Positions 1 to 6,787 are shown, numbered from the stretch's first letter. The stretch: 10,709 bases of DNA from an uncultured Bacillus sp. (GCA_934215995.1 CAKQBC010000053.1:1-10709); one strand, 5' to 3'. Made by a program: numbers and translations. The notes: generated by a model from the letters alone, not told the origin.

Positions 1-10
1 CTCCTTATAA
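1..10 (-). promoter_or_regulatory. Shine-Dalgarno of a further operon gene off the left edge
   Basis: Read on the minus strand, the dehydrogenase stop TAA is directly followed by GGAG, giving TAAGGAG at the window edge. This looks like the ribosome site of another gene starting just outside, so the three-gene operon probably has at least one more member. Confidence 0.5.
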
Positions 11-721
11 ACCGCGTCCTCCGTCTACATGCAGGGTTGTGCCCGTAATGGCACCAGCCTCTTCCGAAAGCAAGAAGGAAACGGAATTCGCTATATCCTC
101 CGGTGCAATCAGTCTTCCGAGCGGAACCGACTGCACAAATATTTGCTGTTTGGCCTGTTCCACATCCGCCCCTTCTGCTGCAAACTGCCCCAGCATTTTT
201 GTATCCGCGGGACCGGGATGTATCGTGTTCACACGCACCTGAAACGGCGCCAATTCGATCGCCATGGCACGGGAAAAGCTTTCTGCCGCTCCCTTGGATG
301 CAATATAAGCCTGCAAGCCCGGCCTCGGACGGACAGCTGATATAGAAGCAATATTAACGATTGACCCTTTTCGGGCCTGTTTCATTTTTGCCGCTACTGC
401 CTTTGTGCTTACAAAAAGGCTTTTCACATTGACATCCATCACCTTGTTCCAGAACTCCATTGATACCTCTTCGATAGGAGCCGCCGACTGGGCAATGCCG
501 AGTGCATTGACAAGGCCTGCAATTGTCTCCGCCTTCTCAACAAATGTTTTTACCTGTTCTTCATCCAATGCATTTCCTTGTTCATAATAGAAATTCGGAT
601 GTGAATAAGGGCTTTCCTCCGCTAAATCTATGCCAGCGACACGATATCCGTCAGCGACCAGCTTTTTTACGATTGCCTGGCCCATGCCGCCGGCAGCCCC
701 TGTCACAATTACAGTTTCCAT
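5..721 (-). CDS. SDR-family NAD(P)-dependent oxidoreductase
   Basis: This is a 238-residue classical short-chain dehydrogenase, the usual length for the family, probably cytoplasmic and oxidising or reducing a hydroxyl/keto group. Visible motifs are the cofactor loop TGAAGGMG (residues 7-14), an acidic D32 after the second strand that suggests NAD preference, N98, and the catalytic S126, Y139 and K143 with the standard 13-residue Ser-Tyr spacing. The usual NNAG motif is NALG (72-75). The C-terminus GTTLHVDGG is typical. I start it at the ATG at 721, which has GGAGGGG just upstream and matches the family N-terminus; an in-frame start at 805 would add 28 residues lying inside the upstream gene. 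Only one base separates its ATG from the upstream TAA, so translation is probably coupled. It is the third visible gene of the operon. The substrate cannot be read from the sequence. Confidence 0.93.
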   Translation of the reverse strand: METVIVTGAAGGMGQAIVKKLVADGYRVAGIDLAEESPYSHPNFYYEQGNALDEEQVKTFVEKAETIAGLVNALGIAQSAAPIEEVSMEFWNKVMDVNVKSLFVSTKAVAAKMKQARKGSIVNIASISAVRPRPGLQAYIASKGAAESFSRAMAIELAPFQVRVNTIHPGPADTKMLGQFAAEGADVEQAKQQIFVQSVPLGRLIAPEDIANSVSFLLSEEAGAITGTTLHVDGGRGL

Positions 722-722
722 A

Positions 723-1796
723 TTAGGCACCCCTCCCCGCATAACTTGCTTTGACTGCCTCGCAAATTGCAGCTCCCATTTCTGCAGTCGTGGCTGAACC
801 GCCAATATCGGCTGTCCTCACCTCTCCTGCCCTCAGCACTTGTTCAATCGCAGAAACGATTGCTTGTTCCAGATCCGTGCGGCCCAGATGCCCAAGCAGC
901 AGGGCCAAAGACCAAATCTGGGCAACCGGATTGGCGATGCCTCGCCCCGCGATATCCGGCGCCGAGCCATGCACCGGCTCAAACATCGATGGATACAGGC
1001 GCTCCGGATTTATATTGCCTGAAGGAGACAGCCCGAGCCCCCCGATGATCGCCGACCCTAAATCGGATAAAATATCGCCGAATAAATTGGAGGCAACTAC
1101 AACTTCGAATTCCTGCGGTTTGTCGACGAAGTAAGCGACAAGCGCATCTATGTAGTAGGATTTGAGCTGCAGCTCCGGATATTGCTCCATCTGTTCCTTT
1201 ACGCATTCGTCCCAAAACTTCATGGTATGGATGACCGCATTTGACTTCGTGGCGCTTGTGACCGTCGCCTTTCCGTATTTCAGTGCATAATCGCATGCAG
1301 CACTAACGATATTGTCGATTCCCGTTTTTGTCATGACGGTATTCTGGATGGCCATAGCCTGGGGCGAACCCGCATACAATCTCCCGCCGCTGTTCGAGTA
1401 TTCACCTTCCATATTTTCACGGAAGATGACGAAATCAATATCTTCCGAACGGGCCAGCGGAGACGTAATCCCCGGAAGCGACTTGACCGGACGGAAATTC
1501 ACATACTGCCGGAATTGCTTGCGGATCGGCATAATCAGTTCCCAGACCGTCACATCATCCGGAACCCTTTCGTCCCCGATTGCACCAAACAGAATGGCAT
1601 CATATTCCGTAAGGGTTTTTAAGCCATCCTCAGGCATCATCCTGCCTGTTCTGACATAATAGTCGGAGCTCCAATCAAAAACTGTTGTTTCAATAGGAAG
1701 ATCATGATCAAGCTCCTGGATTGCCTGAAGGACCAGCAATGCTTCCTTCATGACTTCCTTGCCGATTCCATCTCCCGGGATGACCGCTATTTTCAC
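723..1796 (-). CDS. Isocitrate/isopropylmalate dehydrogenase family protein, tartrate/D-malate dehydrogenase type
   Basis: A 357-residue decarboxylating beta-hydroxyacid dehydrogenase, the usual length for the isopropylmalate/tartrate/D-malate branch. It should oxidise a 2-hydroxy-diacid with NAD and release CO2, using Mg or Mn. Visible features are the N-terminal IAVIPGDGIG, substrate-type arginines R92, R102 and R126 (FRENMEGEYS), K184 in SATKSN, the metal-binding aspartates D217, D241 and D245, and GSAPDIAGRGIANP (277-290). The last motif and the RENMEGEYS region resemble TtuC/DmlA (tartrate or D-malate dehydrogenase) more than LeuB, and no leuA/C/D genes are nearby. The start is GTG, sharing a GTGA overlap with the stop of the upstream M20 gene and preceded by a GGTGG-type ribosome site. 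Family assignment is firm; the true substrate is inferred. Confidence 0.9.
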   Translation of the reverse strand: MKIAVIPGDGIGKEVMKEALLVLQAIQELDHDLPIETTVFDWSSDYYVRTGRMMPEDGLKTLTEYDAILFGAIGDERVPDDVTVWELIMPIRKQFRQYVNFRPVKSLPGITSPLARSEDIDFVIFRENMEGEYSNSGGRLYAGSPQAMAIQNTVMTKTGIDNIVSAACDYALKYGKATVTSATKSNAVIHTMKFWDECVKEQMEQYPELQLKSYYIDALVAYFVDKPQEFEVVVASNLFGDILSDLGSAIIGGLGLSPSGNINPERLYPSMFEPVHGSAPDIAGRGIANPVAQIWSLALLLGHLGRTDLEQAIVSAIEQVLRAGEVRTADIGGSATTAEMGAAICEAVKASYAGRGA

Positions 1797-3016
1797 GCTT
1801 CACCACCTGCCAAAAAGAGCAAAGCCGCCTTCCTGTAAATCGCTGTCGTTTCAGCGAGCTCCTCTACATCTATGTATTCATCAATCTGATGCGGAATTTC
1901 CCGGTCGCCTGCCCCGATTGTCACAATCGGCACGCCATGGACATGGAGAAATGTCCCGTCCGTCGCGCCAGGCACCCCATTGTAGATCGGCTCTGTTTCC
2001 AGCACATCTTTTACCGCTTGATACACGGCTTGTACAACCGGCTCATCCTTAGCCGTCGCTGTTGCCGGCCGATTGTCCAGAACCGTCAGCTCCGCTTTGA
2101 AGTCAGGATCATCTTCCTTGAGCCGTTCAACAATGGCTTCAATCCTGCCGAGCAGTTCATCATGATCCTGCGCAGGCACCGTTCTTATGTCGAGCGTAGT
2201 CATGCAATGGTCAGGAATGACATTGATTTGTGCATCCCCTTTCACCGGCGAGCGCAAAATGGTCGGTGTGATCGTCGGCCATTTTAAAAACGGGTCTTCT
2301 CCAAGCTCGTTCTGAATCTCTTTCTCCAGCTTCTCTAATTCTGTAATAAATCTGGCCATGCGCCAGTTCGGATTAACACCGCTCCAGGAAATCGCCCCGT
2401 GCGCCATCTTCCCGTATATATCCACGCGAAGACGGATGGCGCCCCGCTGCGCGATGCACACCTGGTTTTCCTCCGGCTCGCAGATGATCGCCCCGTCCAC
2501 TCCATCCGCCCAGCCCTGCTTAATGAAATGCTTGATTCCGAGCATCATCCCCTCTTCATCACAGGGAATGCATAAGATAATCTTTCCTGTGAATTCCTCC
2601 TGATCGAGAAGGATAGATTGGCAGGCAGTAATCATGCATGCAAGATTACCTTTTGTATCGTTTGTGCCCCGTCCGTACATCCGCCCATCAATGATTTCGG
2701 CGCCGAATGGGTCATAGCTCCAGGCCTCCCGGTTCCCTTCCGTCACAACATCCGTATGCCCTTCAAACAATAGCGTCTTGCCCGGTTTCCCGGAATCAAT
2801 AATGCCGATTACATTCGGGCGGCCCGGCGCCACTTCCTCCACATATGTTTCAATTCCAATTTCCCTTATGTATTGAGCGACATATTCAGCCGCCTTTTGC
2901 TCTGTACCGACGCCATCATCCCGAAAAACACTGTCGATCCGGACAAGCGTTTGTGTCAGATTAATAACGGCCTCGCGGTCCCGCAAATACGTTCCAGATT
3001 TCTTCAAATCCAACAT
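1793..3016 (-). CDS. M20-family metallo-deacylase (ArgE/DapE type)
   Basis: A 407-residue cytoplasmic zinc hydrolase of the M20 family, related to acetylornithine deacetylase (ArgE) and succinyl-diaminopimelate desuccinylase (DapE), which cleave amide bonds of N-acylated amino acids. Putative zinc and catalytic residues are in place: H87 and D89 in GHTDVV, D120 in RGTNDTKG, E154/E155 in CDEEG, E180 in CEPE, and H376 in IPHQIDEY. GATDGTFLH matches the substrate-side loop of the family. I chose the ATG at 3016 because AAAGGG lies eight bases upstream; a GTG three codons earlier would sit on top of that ribosome site. It is the first gene of the operon and its TGA overlaps the next gene's GTG. 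It may release a substrate that the two dehydrogenases then oxidise, but which one is unknown. Confidence 0.92.
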   Translation of the reverse strand: MLDLKKSGTYLRDREAVINLTQTLVRIDSVFRDDGVGTEQKAAEYVAQYIREIGIETYVEEVAPGRPNVIGIIDSGKPGKTLLFEGHTDVVTEGNREAWSYDPFGAEIIDGRMYGRGTNDTKGNLACMITACQSILLDQEEFTGKIILCIPCDEEGMMLGIKHFIKQGWADGVDGAIICEPEENQVCIAQRGAIRLRVDIYGKMAHGAISWSGVNPNWRMARFITELEKLEKEIQNELGEDPFLKWPTITPTILRSPVKGDAQINVIPDHCMTTLDIRTVPAQDHDELLGRIEAIVERLKEDDPDFKAELTVLDNRPATATAKDEPVVQAVYQAVKDVLETEPIYNGVPGATDGTFLHVHGVPIVTIGAGDREIPHQIDEYIDVEELAETTAIYRKAALLFLAGGEA

Positions 3017-3287
3017 GCACAGCACCCTTTCCGAATTTTCTGAAATATTTGATTATCCTTAAGTGTAACATTCCAGCACATAATAATCTTTTTACGCTAT
3101 GTAATTTTTATTGAGAAAAAATTTTACTTTTTGTAAAACTATTCTCCCATAGCCGGTGACCATCCTACAGGACTTAATCACTTATTAACTCTGTATGTTT
3201 GTCTATGAATCTACAAAATGCAACAATTTCTTTTATTCTATTGTTTGTTTATGTTCGCCGCGGCTTGGAAAATCCCTTTTTTACAGC
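3017..3287 (-). other. Leader/promoter region of the M20 operon
   Basis: About 270 bases lie between the terminator of the upstream minus-strand operon and the M20 start, so the M20 operon should have its own promoter here. The stretch is AT-rich. I found no convincing -35/-10 pair: TATTAT occurs on the minus strand without a matching -35, and a TTTACA lies within the palindrome at 3122-3138. The open frames on the plus strand here have no ribosome site and no recognisable product. Confidence 0.5.
3122..3138. repeat. Perfect inverted repeat TTTTAC-N5-GTAAAA
   Basis: Two perfect 6-base arms are separated by five T's, about 110 bases upstream of the M20 start. Its size and placement would suit an operator, and the minus-strand copy of one arm includes a TTTACA that could serve as a -35. 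In AT-rich DNA this could also be chance. Confidence 0.4.
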
Positions 3288-3317
3288 AAAAAAGCCTGCA
3301 CTTGCAAATGCAGGCTT
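3288..3317 (-). terminator. Rho-independent terminator of the peptide-modification operon
   Basis: A perfect 9-bp stem AAGCCTGCA/TGCAGGCTT with an 8-base loop starts about 10 bases after the M50 protease stop. On the minus strand it is followed by six U's. It ends the peptide/E1/protease operon and separates it from the M20 operon. Confidence 0.9.
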
Positions 3318-3326
3318 CCAATTCAT

Positions 3327-4511
3327 TCAATTGTCCATCTCCGCCACCCGTCTCGTTTCCTTGTATTTGTTGAATGCGCCAATGACCCATAAAACCATGC
3401 TCGCGAGCAGCACACCCACCAATAAGAGGCCATCCAAAAAAGCCATTGAATAGACGCTGTTATTCATAAATTGACTATATGTGAATGCCAGCATCGAATA
3501 AAGATTGGGAATGATAAAATAGATCAGCAAGGCTGCTGCAAATAGATAACCGCAGACTTGCAGAGAACTAAAACCTTTGATGTAACGGTATTCGCGGCTG
3601 TTCCAGTCACTGAATATTTCATTCAGCTTTGTGCGGTTCATGATATTTTTCAAATATGAATTGGCTGCTTCATGAAGATTGCCGATATGCAGTGCATTTA
3701 TTAATATGAAATATAAATCCGTGCGAAGAAATATGAGAAAGTGCATGGAGAATTGGATAACCATACAGAATGTAATCAGGCTGGCGAGTTCCGAAAGCGT
3801 CCCTGGGAGCAATAATTGAAACACCAATAAGGAAAATAAAACACATGTATCAAACATGATGCCTGCCAGATACGGGACTATCCTTTTGTTTTTTTCCACT
3901 GACCACAGCCCTGTCATATCTGCCTCAACAACCAGCCATATAAGCCTTAAACTCAATTGGAACCGGACAGGCAGGCCTAAACGGATGACTGCCAGATAAT
4001 GCCCGAACTCATGAAAGAGCGTCAGCATCCAGCTTATGATGAAAAATAACAGGACATTGACACCGGTATATGCGGAGACCATGCTCTTATCATAGGAAGG
4101 AAACAAATCAGGAAATAAAACGAATAAGCTGATGCACCCTAAAAATAAAATGCTGTATATGACAACGGACAATGGAGAAAAGAGGATACCCGCAAGCCTG
4201 CTCCCTCTCATCACCAGCGGCTGTCGGTCCCCTAGATTTCTCAGAATCTCCCCATCTATAGAATAGACAAGGCCGATTTCACTCAAATCCTGCAAAAAAT
4301 CGATCACATCTACATCATAGCCGTATGTTTCCTTCAAAGAAGACGCGACTTCCCCGACAGAGTTTTCCCCATCGCAAAGCCCGACCAAAATGGCTGCCTC
4401 TTCCGGTACTCTGATGAATGTCGATATGTCCTTGTCCCCTACCGTATATTCTTCACCATCCTTCTGGACAGACAACCGTAACTGGACAATGGAACTTTCA
4501 TTAATAGACAT
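3327..4511 (-). CDS. M50 (site-2-protease-type) membrane metalloprotease with N-terminal PqqD/RRE-like domain
   Basis: This 394-residue protein combines a soluble N-terminal part with a polytopic membrane protease. Residues about 15-95 read like a PqqD-type winged-helix peptide-recognition (RRE) domain, with the pattern EEAAILVGLCDGENSVGEVASSLKE followed by a second helix pair. Hydrophobic segments lie near 106-130, 145-165, 210-235, 245-262, 318-338 and 358-380. The zinc motif HEFGH is at 167-171 inside a membrane segment, with E168 as the general base; D265 in RTDLYFIL is the likely third ligand. These features fit M50 peptidases found in peptide-maturation loci, such as YydH of Bacillus. 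The start ATG overlaps the end of the E1 gene by 11 bases and has AAAGGAG upstream, indicating translational coupling. It probably cleaves, and perhaps helps release, the modified peptide. The substrate link is inferred from context. Confidence 0.85.
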   Translation of the reverse strand: MSINESSIVQLRLSVQKDGEEYTVGDKDISTFIRVPEEAAILVGLCDGENSVGEVASSLKETYGYDVDVIDFLQDLSEIGLVYSIDGEILRNLGDRQPLVMRGSRLAGILFSPLSVVIYSILFLGCISLFVLFPDLFPSYDKSMVSAYTGVNVLLFFIISWMLTLFHEFGHYLAVIRLGLPVRFQLSLRLIWLVVEADMTGLWSVEKNKRIVPYLAGIMFDTCVLFSLLVFQLLLPGTLSELASLITFCMVIQFSMHFLIFLRTDLYFILINALHIGNLHEAANSYLKNIMNRTKLNEIFSDWNSREYRYIKGFSSLQVCGYLFAAALLIYFIIPNLYSMLAFTYSQFMNNSVYSMAFLDGLLLVGVLLASMVLWVIGAFNKYKETRRVAEMDN

Positions 4512-5652
4512 GCTCCGCTCCTTTGTTCATATGCGCAATTTCTATCAATGTATCCAAGTCGACAGGCTCAGTGGATGCATTGTTCCCGCTACAAGTAGGG
4601 CAGCATTCCATTTTGGCGTGCTCCTCATTGGAGAGTTCTCCGTAGTTGATCGTATCAAGCATGATGGTTGTTGAGGTTTGGATAGCCGGGGAAAAACCTG
4701 TTATATGTTTGGCAATTTCATTCGTAAACAGGCCCGTCATTACGGCAATATTTGGAGCGAATGCAGTATTTCTCCCTTCTAATATCAACCCATAATTCCC
4801 TCTCAGATGTGCTTCAAAACTCGGGTCGCTTTGCAGGTTATGGATCAAATAGCAATCATAGCAGGCACTTGTATGAGGGAGGAATTTTTGCCATAGGATA
4901 CGTCTATTGGCTACACCACCTTGGAGGAAAGGTTTCTTTTGCTTCACGCAGGCAAAGTTAACCCATCTGGCCGATAAAAGGCTGGGCTGGTCGATCGTAT
5001 TCAGAACGATATCAGCTTCTTTGATCACCGGAGATAAACATTCACTGTTTTCCACTTTAAGATTATGTACTTCTATCTCCACCTCTGGATTCAGGTTTGT
5101 CATTCTTTCATATAAAACTTCGGTCTTATGCTTGCCTATATCATCCTGTGAATAAAGGAATTGCCTATTCAGATTGCTTATCTCGACTTTATCGTAATCC
5201 AGGCCAATCAATTTGCCGATTCCCATTCCGACAAGGCTTCCGACAGCCATGTTGCTTCCTCCCAGCCCCAATACACAGACGGATGCCTCTCTTAACGATT
5301 TCTGAAAAGCATGCTTGTTTGTCTTCAAGTTAGAGAATCCTGAAAAATAATTAATGTTTGCCCTATAACGTTCATCTTGTGCGTCATTCGGATATCCGTG
5401 CTCTATCTCTTCAACATCTTCCAGCACCCCATAGGAATCAAGTTCATATATGAACTCAGTCAATTCATCAAGATCAGCCTTGGCATCGATTGCGAGGTCC
5501 TGGATTGTTCTTGTTCCATCCATTAGGCCTAAGAGATTCTTAATAAGCCCATCGTCATCCTCTATTTCTAAAGATTCCTTATCCAAGCCAATAATCAGCA
5601 TGTTGTTAGTTTCGATTACCGGTTTATATATTTGTTTCAGAATCGGTTTCAT
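4501..5652 (-). CDS. E1/ThiF-like peptide-adenylating enzyme with N-terminal RRE-like domain
   Basis: A 383-residue member of the E1/ThiF/MoeB/MccB superfamily, which activates a carboxylate as an acyl-adenylate using ATP. Residues about 15-85 look like a PqqD/RRE domain (GLIKNLLGLMDGTRTIQDLA then LDELTEFIYELDSYGVLED). The catalytic domain shows the nucleotide loop GLGGSNMA (129-136), D152 and D154 with VEISNLNRQ (156-164), D221, and two zinc pairs C264/C267 and C351/C354. In the loop, the usual second glycine of GxGGxG is N134. I start at the ATG at 5652 because GAGGAGG is six bases upstream; an ATG at 5667 would place that site inside the gene. This layout, a peptide clamp plus an E1 fold, is that of MccB (microcin C7), and PaaA of pantocin A is a related case. 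Its substrate is probably the adjacent 20-residue peptide. The exact chemistry is unknown. Confidence 0.88.
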   Translation of the reverse strand: MKPILKQIYKPVIETNNMLIIGLDKESLEIEDDDGLIKNLLGLMDGTRTIQDLAIDAKADLDELTEFIYELDSYGVLEDVEEIEHGYPNDAQDERYRANINYFSGFSNLKTNKHAFQKSLREASVCVLGLGGSNMAVGSLVGMGIGKLIGLDYDKVEISNLNRQFLYSQDDIGKHKTEVLYERMTNLNPEVEIEVHNLKVENSECLSPVIKEADIVLNTIDQPSLLSARWVNFACVKQKKPFLQGGVANRRILWQKFLPHTSACYDCYLIHNLQSDPSFEAHLRGNYGLILEGRNTAFAPNIAVMTGLFTNEIAKHITGFSPAIQTSTTIMLDTINYGELSNEEHAKMECCPTCSGNNASTEPVDLDTLIEIAHMNKGAEHVY

Positions 5653-5673
5653 CTTTGGCCTCCTCATTTATAC

Positions 5674-5703
5674 AAAAGGCTCTAGGATTAATCCTAAAGC
5701 CTT
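5674..5703 (-). terminator. Attenuator hairpin between peptide gene and E1 gene
   Basis: On the minus strand AAGGCTTTAGGA pairs with TCCTAGAGCCTT (12 bp including one U-G wobble, loop TTAA) and is followed directly by two more U's, giving four U's in a row. It lies 15 bases after the peptide stop and about 20 bases before the E1 start. It looks like a leaky terminator or RNA-stabilising stem that would yield much more peptide mRNA than enzyme mRNA, as is common between RiPP precursor and enzyme genes. Confidence 0.75.
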
Positions 5704-5718
5704 CCGTGTGAATGTATG

Positions 5719-5781
5719 TTATGCGAAATGTATTGCCAGCGGAGTCAATTTCTCCACTTTTTTGATTTTAATTTTTTTCAA
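5719..5781 (-). CDS. Candidate RiPP precursor peptide, 20 residues
   Basis: A short frame with a TTG start encodes MKKIKIKKVEKLTPLAIHFA. It is preceded by AAGGAGGTG, a full 9-base match to the Bacillus 16S rRNA tail, with eight bases of spacing. An in-frame TAA overlaps this site, so the gene cannot start further upstream. It is the first gene of an operon with an E1-like adenylating enzyme and an M50 protease, and an attenuator hairpin follows it. The alternating Lys/Ile-Val-Leu pattern of KIKIKKVEKL would suit binding as an added beta strand to an RRE domain. The remaining LTPLAIHFA would then be the core, ending in Ala rather than the Asn used by MccB. It has no Cys or Trp, and the only Ser/Thr is one Thr. 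I recognise no known peptide family. Reality of the gene is likely; its role is inferred. Confidence 0.78.
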   Translation of the reverse strand: MKKIKIKKVEKLTPLAIHFA

Positions 5782-6139
5782 AGTCTCTTCACCTCCTTAA
5801 GTGCCCCGACAATCTTTACTGGACATCGGCTACGGATACATCTTATGTCCCTAAATTTCCCGCTAGCACAAAACACTCTTAATTAATATGAAAATGATTC
5901 CTTATGACTAGAACCAAATCTAATACCGGACATATGTCGCAAAAAAACGACAGACAATCAATTGAAGGGCAGGATGAAACCCACACAACTCCACGGCAGA
6001 TCAAAGGAAACTTTTTTGAAATGCAGTAGGACTAACCTTATAAATGTGACAGAGAACCCACTAAAGAATGCCATCGCCTATTGTTTTTAGACCCATTGTT
6101 CCTTATAGTAGTTTTTATAAATCGTAAGGGAGGAACTCT
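5782..6139. promoter_or_regulatory. Divergent intergenic region between the peptide operon and the lysoplasmalogenase gene
   Basis: This 358-base stretch holds no supportable gene and must contain promoters for both directions. On the minus strand I see only weak hexamer matches, for example TAGTCA with a 16-base gap to TATTAA, so I do not assign the peptide promoter. It contains three GGACAT-type elements: a perfect palindrome GACATATGTC at 5929-5938, and inverted GGACAT/ATGTCC arms at 5821-5826 and 5845-5850. These are candidate regulator sites or a leader hairpin. Confidence 0.5.
6081..6109 (+). promoter_or_regulatory. Probable SigA promoter of the lysoplasmalogenase gene
   Basis: TTGTTT at 6081-6086 and TATAGT at 6104-6109 are separated by the ideal 17 bases, and the -10 sits about 30 bases before the ATG. 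The -35 is weak, with three of six consensus bases. Confidence 0.5.
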
Positions 6140-6787
6140 ATGAAACATAAGCTTCTGCCATTTATCATATTAATCATGGGCATTACGTACATCTATTTCA
6201 TCCCATCCGAACCTTTTGCGCTAAAAATTCTGTTTAAGCTGATTCCTATGTGGCTGATCATCTATTATGCCTTCATCCAGAAGCCGGATGGAGCCAAACA
6301 GAATAAAGGTCTGATTCTTGCCGGCCTGTTCTTTTGCATGCTGGGTGATGGACTGCTTCATTGGTTTCTGGTTGGGCTAAGCTGCTTTCTGATTGGCCAT
6401 ATCATTTATATTTTCGCATTTCTTAAAAAATGGCGCTTTTCAAAGCTTCGGGCTTTATCGGCAATCCCGCTCCTGGCATTCAGCCTAGTCATGGGCAATC
6501 AACTCATACAGGCCCTTCAATCGGAAGGAAATGATGGTCTGATCTTACCAGTCATCTTCTATATAGGGGCGATTTCCTTAATGGCATGGGCAGCCTTCAT
6601 GACCGGCAATCTGTATGCGATCATCGGCAGTCTGCTGTTTGTCATTTCCGATACTGTACTGTCCTGGAATATGTTCATATCTGACGTACCGTACTCGCAC
6701 TTCCTCATCATGGCAACCTACTACACTGCCCAGTTTTGTATTGCCTCAAGCTTAAGGGAACCATCCAGACAACCGGGACTCACGTAA
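6140..6787 (+). CDS. YhhN/lysoplasmalogenase family membrane protein
   Basis: A 215-residue polytopic membrane protein of the YhhN/TMEM86 family. Characterised members hydrolyse the vinyl-ether bond of lysoplasmalogens. Almost the whole length is hydrophobic, consistent with about eight membrane helices. Family signatures visible in order are KLIPM (33-37), LGDGLL around 68-73, FLIGHIIY (83-90), GSLLFVISDTVLSWNMF (163-179) and YYTAQF (194-199); the conserved D70, H87 and D171 are present. The ATG has GGGAGGA five bases upstream. The gene stands alone, divergent from the peptide operon, and is followed by tandem hairpins. Plasmalogens are not generally known from aerobic Bacillales, so the natural substrate here may be a different lipid. 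No link to the peptide operon is evident beyond the shared intergenic region. Confidence 0.87.
   Translation: MKHKLLPFIILIMGITYIYFIPSEPFALKILFKLIPMWLIIYYAFIQKPDGAKQNKGLILAGLFFCMLGDGLLHWFLVGLSCFLIGHIIYIFAFLKKWRFSKLRALSAIPLLAFSLVMGNQLIQALQSEGNDGLILPVIFYIGAISLMAWAAFMTGNLYAIIGSLLFVISDTVLSWNMFISDVPYSHFLIMATYYTAQFCIASSLREPSRQPGLT

Noticed and set aside
722..805. The longer form of the SDR gene starting at 805.
   Set aside because: The extra 28 residues lie wholly inside the upstream dehydrogenase gene, and the ATG at 721 has a strong ribosome site and matches the family N-terminus.
979..1296. A 105-codon minus-strand frame inside the dehydrogenase gene.
   Set aside because: It is an out-of-frame shadow of the dehydrogenase, Arg/Cys/His-rich with no domain.
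723..1796. Naming the dehydrogenase leuB (isopropylmalate dehydrogenase).
   Set aside because: No leucine-pathway genes adjoin it, and motifs such as GSAPDIAGRGIANP and RENMEGEYS fit the tartrate/D-malate branch better.
5653..5667. The earlier ATG at 5667 for the E1-like gene.
   Set aside because: The GAGGAGG ribosome site would then be coding; it is correctly spaced for the ATG at 5652.
4501..5781. Calling the central operon a microcin C (mccABC) locus.
   Set aside because: The peptide does not end in Asn, there is no MccC-type exporter or MccE/F-type self-immunity gene, and an M50 protease is not part of that pathway.
5974..6090. A 38-codon plus-strand frame starting MKPTQLHGRS between the peptide operon and the lysoplasmalogenase gene.
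   Set aside because: Its GG-rich site is too close to the ATG, its end overlaps the -35 of the downstream promoter, and the residue composition looks random.
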